Origin: an uncultured Clostridia bacterium
GTDB lineage: Bacteria; Bacillota; Clostridia; Peptostreptococcales; Anaerovoracaceae
Length of the DNA: 36,858 bases
Assembly (NCBI GenBank): GCA_945644815.1
Contig: CALZFA010000003.1
Coordinates: 1-36,858 of the forward strand
Direction of reading: 5' to 3'
Shown here piece by piece: positions 35,489 through 36,858 of the stretch. The position numbers and the translations under genes are program-made. How positions within the stretch are numbered: the stretch's first letter is position 1; each line of letters starts with the position of its first letter. Below the pieces are notes generated by a model. It was not told the DNA's origin and ran no database searches. It worked only from the letters and a program-made list of their open reading frames with translations.

Positions 35489-36858
35489 ATGAAGAAGAAA
35501 CAATTTAAAGCAGAGTCTAAAAAACTGTTGGACATGATGATCAATTCAATCTACACACACAAGGAAATTTTTATGAGGGAGCTGATTTCCAACGCAAGCG
35601 ATGCCATCGACAAGCTGTACTACAAGCAGCTTGAAGAGAACATTGCCGGACTTTCCAGAAGCGATTACTTTATAAAGGTATCTGCCGATAAAGAAGCAAG
35701 AACACTGGTTATTGAAGATAACGGCATAGGTATGACACGGGAGGAGCTGGAAAACAATCTGGGAACTATTGCCAGAAGCGGCTCTCTTGATTTCAAGCAG
35801 AACAATGAGGCCAAGGAGGACATCGACATAATAGGGCAGTTCGGTGTGGGCTTTTATTCGGCTTTCATGGTCAGCGACAAGGTGGAGGTAAAGACAAGAG
35901 CCTATGGTTCAGAGGAGGCGTTCTGCTGGACATCCGAAGGAGCTGACGGATATACGGTTGAGTCCTGCGAAAAGGAAGGAAACGGAACGGTTATCACCTT
36001 GCATATTAAAGACAACACTGAAGAAGAGGATTACGATAAGTTCCTTGAAAGCTATCACATTAAGCATCTTATAAAAAAGTATTCCGACTATATCTCATAT
36101 CCAATCAAGATGGAGGAGCAGGTGAGAAAAGAGCTTCCGAAGGCAGAAAACGCACCTGGTGATGCAGAACCTGAATTTGTATATGAAAATGAAGAGCATG
36201 TGATAAACAGCATGGTGCCTATCTGGAAAAAGAATAAAACGGAGTTGACAGAGGAAGACTATAACAGCTACTATTACGAAAAGTTCTATGATTTTAACCA
36301 ACCGGCCAGAGTAATTCATACCAGTGCAGACGGTGTAGTTTCTTATACCGCCCTGATGTTCATACCGAAGAAACCTTCCTATGATTATTATACCAAGGAT
36401 TTTGAAAAGGGGCTCGCTCTCTACTCCAATGGTGTCATGATTATGGAAAAATGTCCTGACCTTCTTCCGGACTATTTCAGCTTTGTAAAGGGGCTGGTAG
36501 ACAGCGCAGATCTGTCACTGAATATCTCCAGAGAAATACTTCAGCATGACCGCCAGCTCAAACTTATAGCCAAGAACATAGAAAGAAATATCAAGAACGA
36601 GCTTGCAAAGATGCTTTCCGAGGACAGAGAAGGGTATAAGGCGTTCTTTAAAGAATTCGGCGTACAGCTTAAATACGGGATTTATAACGAATATGGACTG
36701 CATAAGGATGTTCTGCAGGATCTGCTGATTTACTATTCATCCTGTGAAGAGGACATGGTGACTCTCAGAGAGTATGTAGAGCGCATGAAGGAAGGACAGG
36801 AAAAGATCTATTATGCCTGCGGCGAAACTATCGATAAGATAAAAATGCTGCCTCAGAC
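35489..36858 (+). CDS. htpG: Chaperone HtpG (Hsp90), 3' truncated by window end; absent from ORF track
   Basis: Manual translation: [48 protein letters not shown]...; downstream text encodes Hsp90-like '[18 protein letters not shown]'. Frame stays open to the window end. Confidence 0.94.
   Translation, partial: MKKKQFKAESKKLLDMMINSIYTHKEIFMRELISNASDAIDKLYYKQLEENIAGLSRSDYFIKVSADKEARTLVIEDNGIGMTREELENNLGTIARSGSLDFKQNNEAKEDIDIIGQFGVGFYSAFMVSDKVEVKTRAYGSEEAFCWTSEGADGYTVESCEKEGNGTVITLHIKDNTEEEDYDKFLESYHIKHLIKKYSDYISYPIKMEEQVRKELPKAENAPGDAEPEFVYENEEHVINSMVPIWKKNKTELTEEDYNSYYYEKFYDFNQPARVIHTSADGVVSYTALMFIPKKPSYDYYTKDFEKGLALYSNGVMIMEKCPDLLPDYFSFVKGLVDSADLSLNISREILQHDRQLKLIAKNIERNIKNELAKMLSEDREGYKAFFKEFGVQLKYGIYNEYGLHKDVLQDLLIYYSSCEEDMVTLREYVERMKEGQEKIYYACGETIDKIKMLPQ

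Noticed and set aside
1-36858. CRISPR arrays, tRNA/rRNA genes, prophage, transposases, anti-phage operons
   Set aside because: No repeat-spacer pattern, no cloverleaf or rRNA segment recognised, and no transposase, integrase or defence-type proteins among the frames.

Overview
The window looks like a contiguous chromosomal segment from a Firmicutes/Clostridia-type bacterium (lineage is an inference). It is mostly housekeeping and cell-envelope genes. In order: the 3' part of a sortase-anchored beta-helix surface protein (5' truncated); a ParA/MinD-like protein with a degenerate P-loop; ftsE-ftsX-M23 murein hydrolase; recJ; a YerC/TrpR-like regulator; an Sfp-type PPTase; recX; tcdA; a LOG-family protein; a hypothetical membrane-anchored protein; a CorA-like transporter; an alpha/beta hydrolase; a 4Fe-4S protein divergent from a Crp/Fnr regulator; a DUF308 protein; two FAD-dependent oxidoreductases; gpmI; comF; a raiA-type structured ncRNA followed by long-form HPF/RaiA; an XRE regulator; sigK; a DUF1540 miniprotein absent from the ORF track; radC-mreBCD-PBP2-minD; rodA (inverted); rny; a MATE transporter; and htpG (3' truncated, not in the ORF track) behind a perfect CIRCE operator. 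I saw no CRISPR array, rRNA, tRNA, prophage or transposon. The points most worth a second look are: (i) a lone MinD in the elongasome locus with no adjacent minC or minE and apparently no C-terminal membrane-targeting helix; (ii) the raiA ncRNA with a duplicated 3' strand of its closing helix; (iii) a MinD/TadZ-like protein lacking both P-loop lysines upstream of ftsEX; (iv) a SigK that appears to lack the pro-sequence; (v) CIRCE control of htpG; and (vi) face-to-face rodA/rny promoters with overlapping -10 boxes.
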